Shown here in pieces: positions 1 through 10,108 of a stretch of DNA of 64,000 nt (the stretch's first letter is position 1; each line of letters starts with the position of its first letter). The stretch spans positions 36,101,554 to 36,165,553 of the forward strand of contig OX485803.1 in the NCBI GenBank assembly GCA_950295325.1. The letters are read 5' to 3'. The notes under the pieces are model-generated. The model ran no database searches. It was not told where the DNA came from and saw nothing but the letters and a program-made list of their open reading frames with translations. Source of the stretch: Polytrichum commune. Lineage: Eukaryota; Streptophyta; Polytrichopsida; Polytrichales; Polytrichaceae. A program made the translations under genes and the position numbers.

Positions 1-912
1 GAGTAGAATATGGCTTTTAGGAATATTAAATTGTTTGTAGATTGATGTAAATTGTCATATGGGGCTTACATCAAACGATCGATCTTGGTGATATTTCTTC
101 ATCATACCTTCTCATCTTCTTCGATGCCTTACCAATTGACCCCGATGACTTTACACACGGGAGAATTGGCCTCTTAAGAACTAGTAATTTGATACGAACA
201 TTTTGGAATCAAAACCTCCAGGGGTAGGACAATCATTTTGGGACGGAGGGAGTACGAACTTGAGCTTACTTTTGAGCTGAATTTGGTTTCTTGTACCCGT
301 AGCCCTAGACCCTCATGCAAAGCGGGCCTAAAGAGTGTGTCTTAATTGGAATACCCGAAATGGGTGAGCAAGCCTTTTACTTTGGGGGAGTGTGTGTGGA
401 TGTGATTGGTTCGCATTGAGCACAACTGACGTAAGTGGCAGTTTGGGTGGGCTAAACAAGTGGATGCTTGACGTCAATAGCTAAATTGGAAGACTATTGG
501 AGTGCCGGTTTAGATTATGGCGAAGGAGTGCATTGGTTGGTCGCTAATTTTAGACCAAGACAAGGTTATTTGAAGCAACGGTTTGTATGTGGACAAGTTG
601 GAAAAACAATATAAACAAATTCCTACGGAGGTCAAGTTTTTTGTTGAGGGGTTTGAAGTTGCCCAAGAAACTCGACCTCCAAAGAACTCCCCTAGCAAAG
701 AGTGTTGCCATGGTAGCAACTATATATATCATCTTTCCATCCATGTTGGAAGTTCTCCCCGGAAGAAGTCTTGGCCGTAGTGGAAACCCCATCCAGTGAA
801 GAACCCATTTCGTAGCCAATCACATTGCTCCATTCCCTAACATTCTTGACCATTGCACTTCTTAACTAGTCCTGAGCTTGGTAGAAGGGACTACACGAAA
901 TATTGTATTCAG
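1..912. other. Intergenic DNA, no gene seen
   Basis: No open frame here shows a recognisable domain or splice structure. The only structured item I see is a Stowaway-like terminus near 229-252, listed separately. The short overlapping frames around 510-820 lie on both strands and look like chance. Confidence 0.6.
229..252 (-). mobile_element. Stowaway-like MITE terminus (one end only)
   Basis: The stretch GGGACGGAGGGAGTA matches the well-known terminal inverted repeat of Stowaway (Tc1/mariner) MITEs, which begins CTCCCTCCGTCCC and is flanked by the target dinucleotide TA. The TA is present. No partner terminus is visible to the left inside the window, so this is either an element cut by the window edge or a solitary remnant. 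Confidence 0.45.
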
Positions 913-1105
913 TGTCACCGGTTCTATTTGTCTTGCTCAATACTAGTCATAAACCACCCGTTGGTGTCACCAACACTAAATGTTAACCTACCTTAATTTG
1001 TCAATCCTTGTTTAAAAATTGGGCATCGTAGATTCGTAATGTTGCAATTAGTGCCACTTACTAAGTGATTTTTCATCCAAATTTCAATCATCAATGGGTT
1101 AAATC
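913..1105 (+). repeat. Dispersed repeat, family 1 (GTGTCACCAACACTAAAT type)
   Basis: This block of about 190 bp shares TCTTGCTCA, GTGTCACCAACACTAAATGT and a 3' part reading ACTAAGTGATTTTTCATCC with copies at 21990-22185 (minus) and 33452-33597 (plus, partial). It has no coding capacity. The class is unknown; it could be an old non-autonomous element. Confidence 0.65.
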
Positions 1106-1470
1106 TGGGTGAAACAACAACTTGGTGTTAGTCTCCCTGGAGTATTGTTTCAATTTTGTAAGAGTGGTCAATTTAATCCAAACCCCACGTGGCTTATTCC
1201 TATCAAATCTTTTGACATGGATGTGAGGAGAGTTGCATGAATTTGGAGGATGAGTGTGTGCCCTCTTGATATCAAAGTGCAGTGTATCTCCAATTTATTT
1301 GTTAATGTTGTTTTTGCTCTCCCAAATATGAGATATTTCAATGCTAAACAAATAGCAACGGACCATAAAGTTGAAAGATGACTATTGAAGAAGATGATGA
1401 AGATATTTTCCCTAGAGGGGAATGGGAGAGACGATTGTCTTCACCAAATGCATGAAGGACCATATATACA

Positions 1471-1700
1471 CCATGCGTCATTCAAGCTAGGGTGATGATA
1501 GCATCACGTAATTTTAACATCATCGGATTGATTGAGTCATAAGTCCACTTTGATTCATTTGACTTTTGACACCAACACTAACATTATCTATATATGTGAA
1601 TGGTGGGCCATCAGGTCAATAAGTTCTCTATACTCTACCCACCTATTACCAAATTTTTGGTGCACTATATACACCCTTTGAATATACCAAGTTTGGGTAG
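1471..1700 (+). repeat. Dispersed repeat, family 2
   Basis: The segment AGCTAGGGTGATGATAGCAT followed by a TCATAAGTC and TTGACTTYTGAYACCAACA region recurs at 4003-4180 and, more diverged, at 18735-19050. The copies share an ordered series of short blocks rather than one uninterrupted match, so they are old. Noncoding. Confidence 0.5.
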
Positions 1701-2186
1701 TCGAAGGCTTTGTCAATTTAGATGGTCTTCCAAGGCAATGGCACAATCATGAGAACACTAACTAAAGGGAGTTGAGGAGCACTCAAAGAGCCTCTAGTTT
1801 GGAGAAACCTAGAACACAAAAGCAATGCCTAACAAAAATGAATAAAGTAGTCATTGGAGATGATAATCAAAGGATGAGAACGTAAATTAGATGAAATTGG
1901 CACATCCAGTGTTGGTAGTTCCTCTAAAACTCAGGCCCCCAACTTTTTTACATCTACATTCACTTCAAATTCTCAAGAGGCAATCCAATTTTACATACTA
2001 GAGAAAAAGAAATACCACCCCTTTGCCCTTATGTGGACTACATACGATGATATCTCACAATAATACCTCTTTTATACATGCCAACACCCCATACATGGTT
2101 AACATGTTTATCCTCCTATGACATCCACTTCACGGAATAGAAAGTAGGCCCATTATTAATATTATTATTGAAGAGTCTCCCACCAA
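1701..2186. other. Intergenic DNA, no gene seen
   Basis: AT-rich DNA with a short (ATT)n run near 2156-2168. I see no gene or clear mobile element. Confidence 0.5.
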
Positions 2187-2689
2187 GGGCCACTTCACAC
2201 ACGAGACTGAGAGCCCGTGACCATCGCACTTCAAGCACTCTCATTGGTGGAAAAGGCGGAGCCGGTCCAAGTTCGCTTCACACTACGCTTGAGGGACCAA
2301 CGGAGTATGTGAATGCAAGATGGGATGTAAAGTCTACATGCATTCCTACATGGCATCAAATGGATAATGTTTCATGGTCACTTGGATTATTGTACAAAAC
2401 CACCTCTTGGAGGTAAGTTTAACACAAAACCGGGAGACCGTGGCACTCCGAACGCTCGCAACCATTAATTTATTCGGTTTTATCATGCGTGAGGACCCGC
2501 ATGAATAGACATTCATTGAAATAACAGTTGGTTGAGGGTCCGGTCACATATGACTTCACAATACACTTGAGGGTCCGTGACCACACTACATCATGATTTT
2601 GGAGGTGTGTTGGGACGGCCTTTGGATACTTTCTTTTGGGCTCTCACAATGTCATGGTCACGGCCCTTGGCTCGTGTGTGAAGTGGCCC
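2187..2689 (+). mobile_element. Tourist-like MITE, family A, copy 1
   Basis: A 503-bp noncoding element. The left terminus GGGCCACTTCACACACGAG is mirrored on the right by CTCGTGTGTGAAGTGGCCC; the inverted match continues inwards for more than 30 bp with small differences. The right flank is TAA and the left CAA, consistent with an eroded TTA/TAA target duplication. GGGCC termini and a 3-bp TTA target are the hallmarks of PIF/Harbinger (Tourist) MITEs. Full copies in the other orientation occur at 6423-6930 and 52622-53125, with fragments at 33178-33292 and 63007-63150. Open frames inside it recur in all copies and are artefacts of the repeat. Confidence 0.8.
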
Positions 2690-3390
2690 TAAGTGGTTTG
2701 TTTTCCCCTTCTCCTAATTTCGCAAAAATGAGCAATCCTAGTGGGTTGGCATTGATGGACCCTTTTAATCACAAAACATTTAGCCTTAAGCAAGCAACTT
2801 CACTCGTGCACCTGCTGGGAGTGGAACTAGGGACTTGGCCATTTCAAGGCCATTATATAAGTGGTTTAGGCCATATTACTACGGATGCAACCAAAATAAG
2901 AACACGAATTTAAATTCACTAGGCCGGGACTCTAAATATGCTATTATTTTTCTTCTATTTTTTAAAATTTTCAAAATTCATTTTCACCACCTCCATCATG
3001 TCGTTTTTATTTGTTCCTTTTTTGTCATAACAATATTCAGATCCACGACATTGTTATGCGGGACTCATAATATTCCAAGGAATATTCCCAACTATTTCCC
3101 ACATTTAGTCTGAATGTGCTAAATAACCGGGAATAATTCCAACAATACTGTCAACCCCGCCGAACATTATTATGGATCTAAATAATGTTATGGTAACTCA
3201 CATGTTAAACTAAAACTAAACAAGTGACAAACCTTTTGTCCGCCACACCCTCTTCTCCAATTTTCCCGTTGCTCTCAAGTGCATCATAAATTATGCATAC
3301 TAGATTAAGAAAACGGATGTAATTTTGACACTTTTTCATCGGTTCCAAGGCCCTAGTTACTCCAGTTTTGTGCCCACCGCATACAAATGA
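2690..3390. other. Intergenic DNA, no gene seen
   Basis: Sequence between two MITEs. No domain, splice structure or RNA gene is recognisable. Confidence 0.5.
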
Positions 3391-3398
3391 GTAGTAAG

Positions 3399-3793
3399 CA
3401 GAGCCCTACATTGGGTGCCCATACCCATGCCCATGCCCATGCCCATGCCCACCCATGCCCATGGGTTTTGGGTGGGCATGGGTGCAATATTATTGTTCAT
3501 GGGTGGGCATGGCTGCGATATTATTGTTCATGGGTGGCCATGGGTTTGATATTATAATGGGTGGGCATGGGTGGGGCACAATTACACAATCATACAAGAC
3601 ACATTACACAATTACACAATACACATTACACAATTTTTGAATACATGGGCGCAATTTGAATAGCATGGGTGGGCATGGGTGGGGCATGGGTGGGCACATG
3701 TCATGCTATGTGTGGGCATGGGTGGGCATAGGTCACTGCTGATGGGCATGGTCTGGGTATGGGTGCAATTAAAAAGGAAAATGTTGGGCTCTG
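3399..3793 (+). mobile_element. hAT-like MITE with GGGCATG-rich interior, copy 1
   Basis: A 395-bp element bounded by CAGAGCCC on the left and GGGCTCTG on the right, an 8-bp perfect inverted repeat that extends imperfectly to ACATT. The flanks are a perfect 8-bp direct repeat GTAGTAAG (3391-3398 and 3794-3801), the target-duplication length of the hAT superfamily. The interior is unusual: degenerate runs of GGGTGGGCATG and CCCATGCC, plus an ATTACACAAT array at about 3580-3635. It has no transposase frame. A related copy in the opposite orientation lies at 22717-23015. Confidence 0.88.
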
Positions 3794-4002
3794 GTAGTAA
3801 GTGACAATGCAACTGTGGAATGAACCCAACACCTACTTATGGTATGCAAGATAATAGGCTCATGTAAACATACTACGGTTCTCAATTTAATGTGACGAGT
3901 GCCTCCACTACATACACCAAATATGAATAAAGAAACCAATAGGTATTTATCGTATGAACAATCCATTTTCATTTTTCAACAAGTGTATAGAAGGATGTTT
4001 CA

Positions 4003-4180
4003 TCCATAAGATGTAACTCGTAATCATATGACCTTACACCGTACATCATTGAAGCTAGGGTGATGATAGCATCATCTGATTTACCCGAAAAAGATCAATT
4101 AAGTCATAAGTCTTTTTTTATTCATTTGACTTCTGATACCAACATAACCTTATATCCATATGACGAATGGCCGTTCGCAT
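4003..4180 (+). repeat. Dispersed repeat, family 2, second copy
   Basis: Related to 1471-1700 through the GCTAGGGTGATGATAGCATC core and the following TCATAAGTC and TTTGACTTCTGATACCAACA blocks, and to 18735-19050 through the ATAAGATGTAACTC-like lead-in. Noncoding as far as I can see. Confidence 0.5.
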
Positions 4181-4332
4181 GTAAGTGCATGTCAAGGATG
4201 GAGGCCTTCTTACATGTGGAATGCCTTAACACCAGTGCATTTTGTGCACAAAATGCATCGGCATGCCTTGGTGAATCAAATTGTGCATTATGTCTCACTA
4301 AATACAACAAACTAGCCCCCAATTGCACATGA
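4060..4332 (+). other. Doubtful small cysteine-rich open frame
   Basis: A 90-codon frame whose second half is cysteine-rich (CKC, then five more spaced cysteines ending CALC and PNC). It begins inside dispersed repeat family 2, the opposite strand is also open over the same interval, there is no signal peptide at the first Met, and part of it is a perfect DNA palindrome. I do not recognise a family. It is most likely fortuitous and is recorded only because of its composition. Confidence 0.12.
4236..4257. repeat. 22-bp perfect palindrome
   Basis: The half-site TGCATTTTGTG is followed directly by its exact reverse complement with no spacer. No neighbouring regulatory context is visible. Confidence 0.8.
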
Positions 4333-5254
4333 GTGTGCGAAAGAAAGCAAAGATTTTATTCAACATTGTGCCTTATGATGTTGCTTCATCTTTGAACTGG
4401 TACAAGCTTCTATGTAATCCTGAAATTGGCATCACAAGAATCAAAAGGGTTCATAGATTATTGACTCCTTTGACATTCAAGAGTGAATTAATTTCACAGT
4501 GCATTATTTGGAAGTGTCCAAGTTAGGTACAAGTTATAGTCTTCTTTAGAAAAAACAAGCAAACAATAAAAAAAATGGGTCAATTTTCTCTTTCCTCGTA
4601 TGCAAACCTCTCTTGTGTTGGACACTCCGATCCATGACACTACTCAAGGGGTAAACATGGAAAGACGCAGTTCAATTTCAACTTGAATTGTTGGGTGTAT
4701 TTGCTTGAGAAAATAACAACGCTCACAATTGTAAGAGCAATATACGAGCACACAACAAAATTGTTTGTTGAATAAGAGCAAACACTCAATGGACGAATGT
4801 GACCATCAAATGAGGATGAAGAGGAAGAAGATGATGTTATTGTTGAAGGGACGTGATGTCCTTCATCAATTACATCATCTTCTTCTTCAACCTCTTGTAT
4901 CCACACAATATGGTGTAAGAGATAGGCAAGGTGTGATGTATGTGGATTTAGAGATACGGTCCCCATGGAATCAATTCCAATGTTATGTGGGTATCTAGGT
5001 TCAATGTGAGTATCAATCGAGGTATTTATGCAAGAATTCAACATCGGAACCAACCGATACCACATCCTTCATTAACGATCTTGCTACCCACTTAGTATTT
5101 GCACGTACACCTATCATTGCAAAACTCAATGGTATCCTCTCTTCTTCCTTCAACATTTTACAAATGCTTCAATACAACGACCTATCCACTCTTAAGTTCT
5201 ATTTCAACACCCTTACCTACAGGTTAAAAAAAAGAATCTCCCACAACATTGAAC
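4333..5254. other. Intergenic DNA, no gene seen
   Basis: Contains a short purine-rich GAAGA stretch (about 4810-4840) that opens acidic or serine-rich frames on the two strands. Nothing recognisable. Confidence 0.5.
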
Positions 5255-5265
5255 ATGTTCTTATT

Positions 5266-5435
5266 ATTGGTCCGAGATGACCCTAAACTACTGGATGATA
5301 GTGCAGAGGTACCCAAACCGAACGGAGTGGCTAGAGGTGCGATTCCCAGCCGTGAAATTGTCTCTCTACTTCACGGAAAACTAGCCAAGTGGTCAAGCGC
5401 CTCCTGTGTTCCAAACATGATAAAAATATATAAAA
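5266..5435 (+). mobile_element. tRNA-derived SINE, tandem copy 1
   Basis: Begins GGTCCGAGATGACC and continues through a degenerate Pol III B-box region (GTGCGATTCCC), then CCAAGTGG and CCTCCTGTG, ending in an A-rich tail. The same order of blocks is seen in the clear SINE at 51820-52015. An 11-bp target-like repeat (ATGTTCTTATT type) lies before it, between it and the next copy, and after the next copy. Confidence 0.75.
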
Positions 5436-5446
5436 ATGCTCTTATT

Positions 5447-5619
5447 ATTGGTCCGAGACGACCCTAAACTACCGGATGACAATGGAGAGGTACCCAAACT
5501 GGACGGAGTGGTTAGCGATTCGATTCTTGACCGTGACATTGTCCCTCTACTTGATAGAAAACTAACCAAGTGGTCAAGCGCCTCCTGTGTTCCAAAGAAC
5601 ATAAAAAAGAAGATAGAAA
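5447..5619 (+). mobile_element. tRNA-derived SINE, tandem copy 2
   Basis: Second head-to-tail copy, with GGTCCGAGACGACC at 5450, the shared CCAAGTGGTCAAGCGCCTCC block and a purine/A-rich tail. The B-box is more decayed (GTTAGCGATTCGATTCTTG). It is bounded by ATGCTCTTATT (5436-5446) and ATGTTCTTATT (5620-5630). Confidence 0.75.
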
Positions 5620-5989
5620 ATGTTCTTATTGTGTGGGCCGTTAGAGGAGCTTTTTGGGGAAATAGTAGACCCAAAGATCCCGATTCCATGGAGCCATGAG
5701 TGCGGCCACCCAATCGCCTTTAAATTAAGTTCGCTAGTCGTGTGCTAAGCTAAGCACGTGGAAGGGCCGGCCGGATTTGGGGGCTTGGCAATAAGAAGGA
5801 GGCCTTGCACCTTCCCCACATCCATTTAGATGAAAGCACAGCTGGCCCTCATCCGTTTTGCATGGAAATCGCATTGGGTTAGTGTATATATTCATGAGCG
5901 GGTGGGTTGATATAATAAGCGGGTTCCAAGGTCGTAGGGAGATTCTCTCGAAATACCGCCATCCAAAGTGGCCAAAAACCAAGCACTTA

Positions 5990-6351
5990 GGGCTGGTTCA
6001 CACTATGCCCAAGTCGAGAGGAGAAGCGTCACTTTTCTAGACCAAACTATGTCGAGAGGAGAAGCCTTTGGGCTGAAAAAGTATATTAAAATAATCCACA
6101 TCTAAAAATGTTCAGCCTCTCGACGGAAGTTTGGGTCGAGCATTTTGCTCGATCCAAACTTGGCTCGAGAGGCCGAACTCTTGGCGCCATAACTTCCTAA
6201 AAGTGCCGCCACCTGGGCTCTTTTGGAGGCGATGTCCTTTGGACTTCGGCCTCTAGTGTGAAGGCCGAGAGGACGGACTTTGGACATTTCTGCATTTTCA
6301 TTGGTCGAAACGCTTCTCCTCTCGAAGTTTGGCCATAGTGTGAACCGGCCC
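5990..6351. mobile_element. Tourist-like MITE, family B, copy 1
   Basis: A 362-bp element flanked on both sides by TTA (5987-5989 and 6352-6354). The left end GGGCTGGTTCACACTATG matches the reverse complement of the right end, GGGCCGGTTCACACTATGG, and the inverted match continues into CGAGAGGAGAAGCGT, giving arms of about 40 bp. The interior is noncoding. Termini and target site place it with PIF/Harbinger MITEs, and it is a relative of 15131-15627. Confidence 0.85.
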
Positions 6352-6422
6352 TTACTTATGACAACAAAACACATTTTATCAACCCCTTCCAAACCCCTCT
6401 TTCACAATGGAAGTGTGCATTA

Positions 6423-6930
6423 GGGCCACTTCTTCGCACACGAGCCACGAGCCGTGGCCATGAAATTGTGACAGCCCAAACGAGAGTGTCCACGTGGCGT
6501 CCCAAGACACTTCCAATTTCATGTAGTGTGGTCACATGCCCTTAAGTGTAGTGTGAAGTCATATGTGACCGGGCCCTCAATCAAATGAATGCTATTTTAA
6601 TGAATCTCTATTCATGCAGGTCCTCACACGTGATAAATTAGGATAAACCAACGGTTGTGAGTGTTCGGAGTGCCATGGTCTCCCGATGGTTTTGTGTTAG
6701 GCCTACCTCCAAGAAGTGGTTTTTGAGAATAGTTCAAGTGACCATGAAACATCATCCATTTGATGCCATGTAGGGATCCGTGTAGACTTTACATCCATCT
6801 TGCATTCACATACTCCGTTGGTCCCTCAAGCGTAGTGCGAAGCGAAGTTGGACCGGCTCCGCCGTTTCCACCAATGAGAGTGCTTGAAGTGGAATGGTCA
6901 CGGGCTCTCAGTCCCGTGTGTGAAGTGGCC
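6423..6930 (-). mobile_element. Tourist-like MITE, family A, copy 2
   Basis: Reverse-orientation relative of 2187-2689. TTA precedes GGGCCACTTC, and the right end TGTGAAGTGGCC is followed by ATAA. The interior matches family A nearly end to end, including CATATGTGACCGGGCCCTCA and the GATGCCATGTAGG block. Frames reading TSHTGLRARDHSTSSTLIGG are repeat artefacts also present in the other copies. Confidence 0.8.
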
Positions 6931-9169
6931 ATAAGTATCCCCGGAGACCGAGAATCGGTGGCAAGCACAATTGTGGGCGAAGTTGAAGTCAAGAAAACGA
7001 AGTTGACCACTTCTTTGACCTAGTTCGGAACCATGGATTTGACTTTCGTTTTGAGCCACAAAAATCTAGTTTAGTGGACCCCCACGATTTAAGGGAAGTG
7101 GGTCTTACATGGTTACTTCTTTTCCGACTAGCTAGCCCACTTCTCCCAAAGTTACGAAATATATAGATAAAAACTTAAAACAAAATCGGAGTGAGGTTTG
7201 ATCTCAAAGGAGGAATGGTGATCGTGGCCGCTAACGGTCTTGGACTTCAAAGCCTTTTGGGAAATCCAAATCTACATGGATACCAAGAGACAACCTAGCT
7301 ATTGCTCTTATTGAAGGAAGTCCCAATCTAGTTTTACATCGTGCCTTGATTTCTAGTATTATGAAAAGGGAGTGTTATGACGCCATTTATGGCAAGTCTT
7401 TGTGTAACAAATGACGACGGAGCTACTAAAGACTGCATTAAACATAGATGGTTGATTTGAGAAGTCGATGATATATTGATGATCAAGTACAAGGGCAAAT
7501 ATTGCCTAATTACTCAATATTTTTGCATAAGAAACCATGTAAGTCGCTTGGGCGCGCGGGGGGGGGGGGGGGGGTAATTGTGGACTTTGTGTGATTCAAA
7601 GTCCAATTTTGTTTTGTGGTTTTGGTGTTTATTGTGGAGCAATGGGGAGAGTTGTTTGGGAAGGTGCTCCAAAGAGTTGAAGGAAATTGAGTACCACAAA
7701 GAGTAGGTAGTACAAGAGAGAAAATTCCAAGTAAAGTCCGTTCATATATGGTATTTTATGTATATGAAGGGTGTGGATGTTTGTGATCAATTACAAGGTA
7801 GGTGTGTATTCTTCTCAGGTTAAAACACACAATCAATGACAAAGAGTTTCTTCTTCTTCTTCTTCTTCGTTTCAAGAATCAATCATTTTAGATACTAGTA
7901 TCATTAACATGCAGATTACCCACAACATACTTCACATCAGTTTTAGTATGATCCGCTAACCCATTTGATGTTCCAATTTGCAGATGGTAGAGGAATTGAA
8001 CAGTCAATGGATAGGCCGAGTGGGGTCCACTTCTCTTTGGTGTCCTTCAACCCCAAAGATGAATGGTGTGGTTAGGGTTAAAAATAGAAGAGTGTGCAAA
8101 GTGTAGGGTGTTATGCACCACCAATGCGCCCCCAATCCGGGGGCAAATGGGTTTCTTTAGGCAAGAGTTTCCAAAATTGCCATTTTGGAGCACGTAGGTA
8201 ATCTTCCAATCCCTAAGATACATTGGGGGTTATGAGTATTGTGCATATATTGTGTCATCAATATCAATATCAAATTTTTGAGTCATATAAAGTATACATG
8301 CTTTAATTTCCATTAGTATAGTATTATTTCTCATTGTATCAACTAATATATATTTATTGCAATAGGTGTATAGCACGTAACTCGTATAGTTTGCAACATC
8401 ATACACTATATGTTTTGTAACTTGGGAACTCAACTTACAAAAAGGCTGCCGGTTCTCCTTGTTCAATGATTTCATGGGCTTGAGGTTCATGGTGTCTATG
8501 TAAACTCATCCATTGTGGGCGAAGCGGTTCTAGTGAATCAAGTCCCTCCTACATACAAGGTCGAGAGCCAATTCATTCTAGCTGGAGTAATTTGGGGTCG
8601 TGAATGCCATTTCCGGATTCAAATAATTATTTTTAAATGTTATTTTCCATACTATAAAAGTGTTTATTGCATTTTCACCTTGCTAATAGATGAGTTCACA
8701 TAGACACCACGAATTCTTAGCCTGTTTTTAAGGCCTAACTCGACTGCACAAAGAGCGAGGGTAAATTATTAGGGGTTTATGTGTGAGCTCAAGTCATTCC
8801 CAAAACTGAGGTGGGAAATTTTGAGTTTAGTCAAAGAGAACGACCAAGTATACCTAGATGCAGTTTGTGAAAGACATCCGTATAAAAGTTAAGCCCGGGC
8901 CCCAAAGAATCTTAATTTCCCCAAGTGTGAGTATGGTCAAAGGAGACCATTGAATGATTCTTAATTAAATTCCCCAAGTTTACAACCCTAAACCTCAATA
9001 GCAAGGTCCGAATAAATAAATAAATAACCAACGTTGGGCAATCCGACGTGAATTTGAGCCTGTGGGTTTTATCATGCTCAAGAATCTGTTTGGTGCAGGG
9101 TGGGGTTTACTGCCTACCTTGCAATGTGTGAGCTCTTGGCTTCCTACCTACTTAGCTACTACTTTTTAT
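6931..9169. other. Intergenic DNA with simple repeats
   Basis: No gene recognised. It holds a 17-base poly-G run at 7558-7574, preceded by GGCGCGC, and a (TTC)n run at about 7847-7868. The rest is unstructured AT-rich sequence. Confidence 0.55.
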
Positions 9170-9278
9170 CCGTCAAGTAGAGAGAAGATCTCACAGCAAG
9201 AATCGAACCGCCAACCACTCCATTCAGAAATGGGTACCTCTCCACTGTCACCCGGTAGTTTAGGGTCATCTCGGACCT
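9170..9278 (-). mobile_element. SINE fragment (minus strand)
   Basis: Read on the minus strand it gives GGTCCGAGATGACCCTAAAC, then GTGGAGAGGTACCC, then a B-box-like GGCGGTTCGATTC. These are the first about 100 bp of the family seen at 5266-5619 and 51820-52015. The 3' part and tail are too diverged to place. Confidence 0.7.
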
Positions 9279-9964
9279 AGGTCCGAATAATACCCCAAGA
9301 CCAATAGTATGTACCCCACTCGTGAATTTAGGACCTTCGAATGAATCATAATAGTGGTACATTAGTGTTGGGGTTGTGTGTGTGTGCCTCGAGACTTGTT
9401 TAAACTACGCTAACTATCCCAATTAGTGTGTGTTATCGCAGTGCAATAACGTCTTACTTGTTAGTTCAAAATTTACTTACAAAAGTTCATTAGGTTGTTT
9501 GGACATCATAGAACATAATTGACTTTTCTAGGCAAAATTTACATTCTCATTGAAATGTTGTAGTAGTGCGTAACTCTAAATAGGAACATGCACTAATTGG
9601 GGTAATTTAGTGTAGTGACCACGGACCATGACCACCGCTTTTTCTAATTCTCTCAGTGGTTGAGAAATGAGTGGCAATCTCACTTTGTTGTACACAAGAT
9701 TATCAAAACAAAGAGTGGTTGTGTTAAAAAAATGAATGAAAAAGCAACATGGAATTGACATGAAGTCATGCATGTCCATAAATGGGTAAATATTGGTGGC
9801 CATCAGAATTTTGTGGCAAGAAAATCCCAACAGATTGTCTCCACATAAAATGAAGCTCGCCATGTCATAAAACCTAACGTTTCATTTTTTTCTTTTATAT
9901 AAGTCATTCAATGTTTTTAGTGAAACAACTAAAAAATTCCATGAAAAAATTACATCCTAGCTTA
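9279..9964. other. Intergenic DNA, no gene seen
   Basis: AT-rich sequence without a recognisable coding frame or element boundary. Confidence 0.5.
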
Positions 9965-10108
9965 AGTTTGCTTCACACTACACTATGTCATGTGACCAAG
10001 ACTTTAAGAAAATAAGATTTCTTGTAGTCATAGCTTTGGACCACGACCACAAGAAAATCTAAACTTCCTTTTTTCCCTCATCCCTTGGTCGTGTGTGTAA
10101 AACAACCC
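9965..10108. mobile_element. Possible short Tourist-like MITE remnant
   Basis: TTA is followed by AGTTTGCTTCACACTACAC. About 144 bp later the sequence reads CGTGTGTGTAAAACAACCC then TTG. The ends are imperfectly inverted and resemble the TTCACAC termini of families A and B. It is decayed, so this is a tentative assignment. Confidence 0.4.

Noticed and set aside
2168-2416. Small protein-coding frame rich in Arg and Ser (TSHTRLRARDH type)
   Set aside because: The same peptide appears in reverse orientation at 6789-7010 and 53001-53183, always inside MITE family A, spanning its terminal repeat. It is a product of the repeat, not a gene.
3419-3470. CRISPR-like or satellite array of CCCATGCC units
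   Set aside because: Units are contiguous, degenerate and lack unique spacers, and they lie wholly inside a TSD-flanked MITE in a plant genome.
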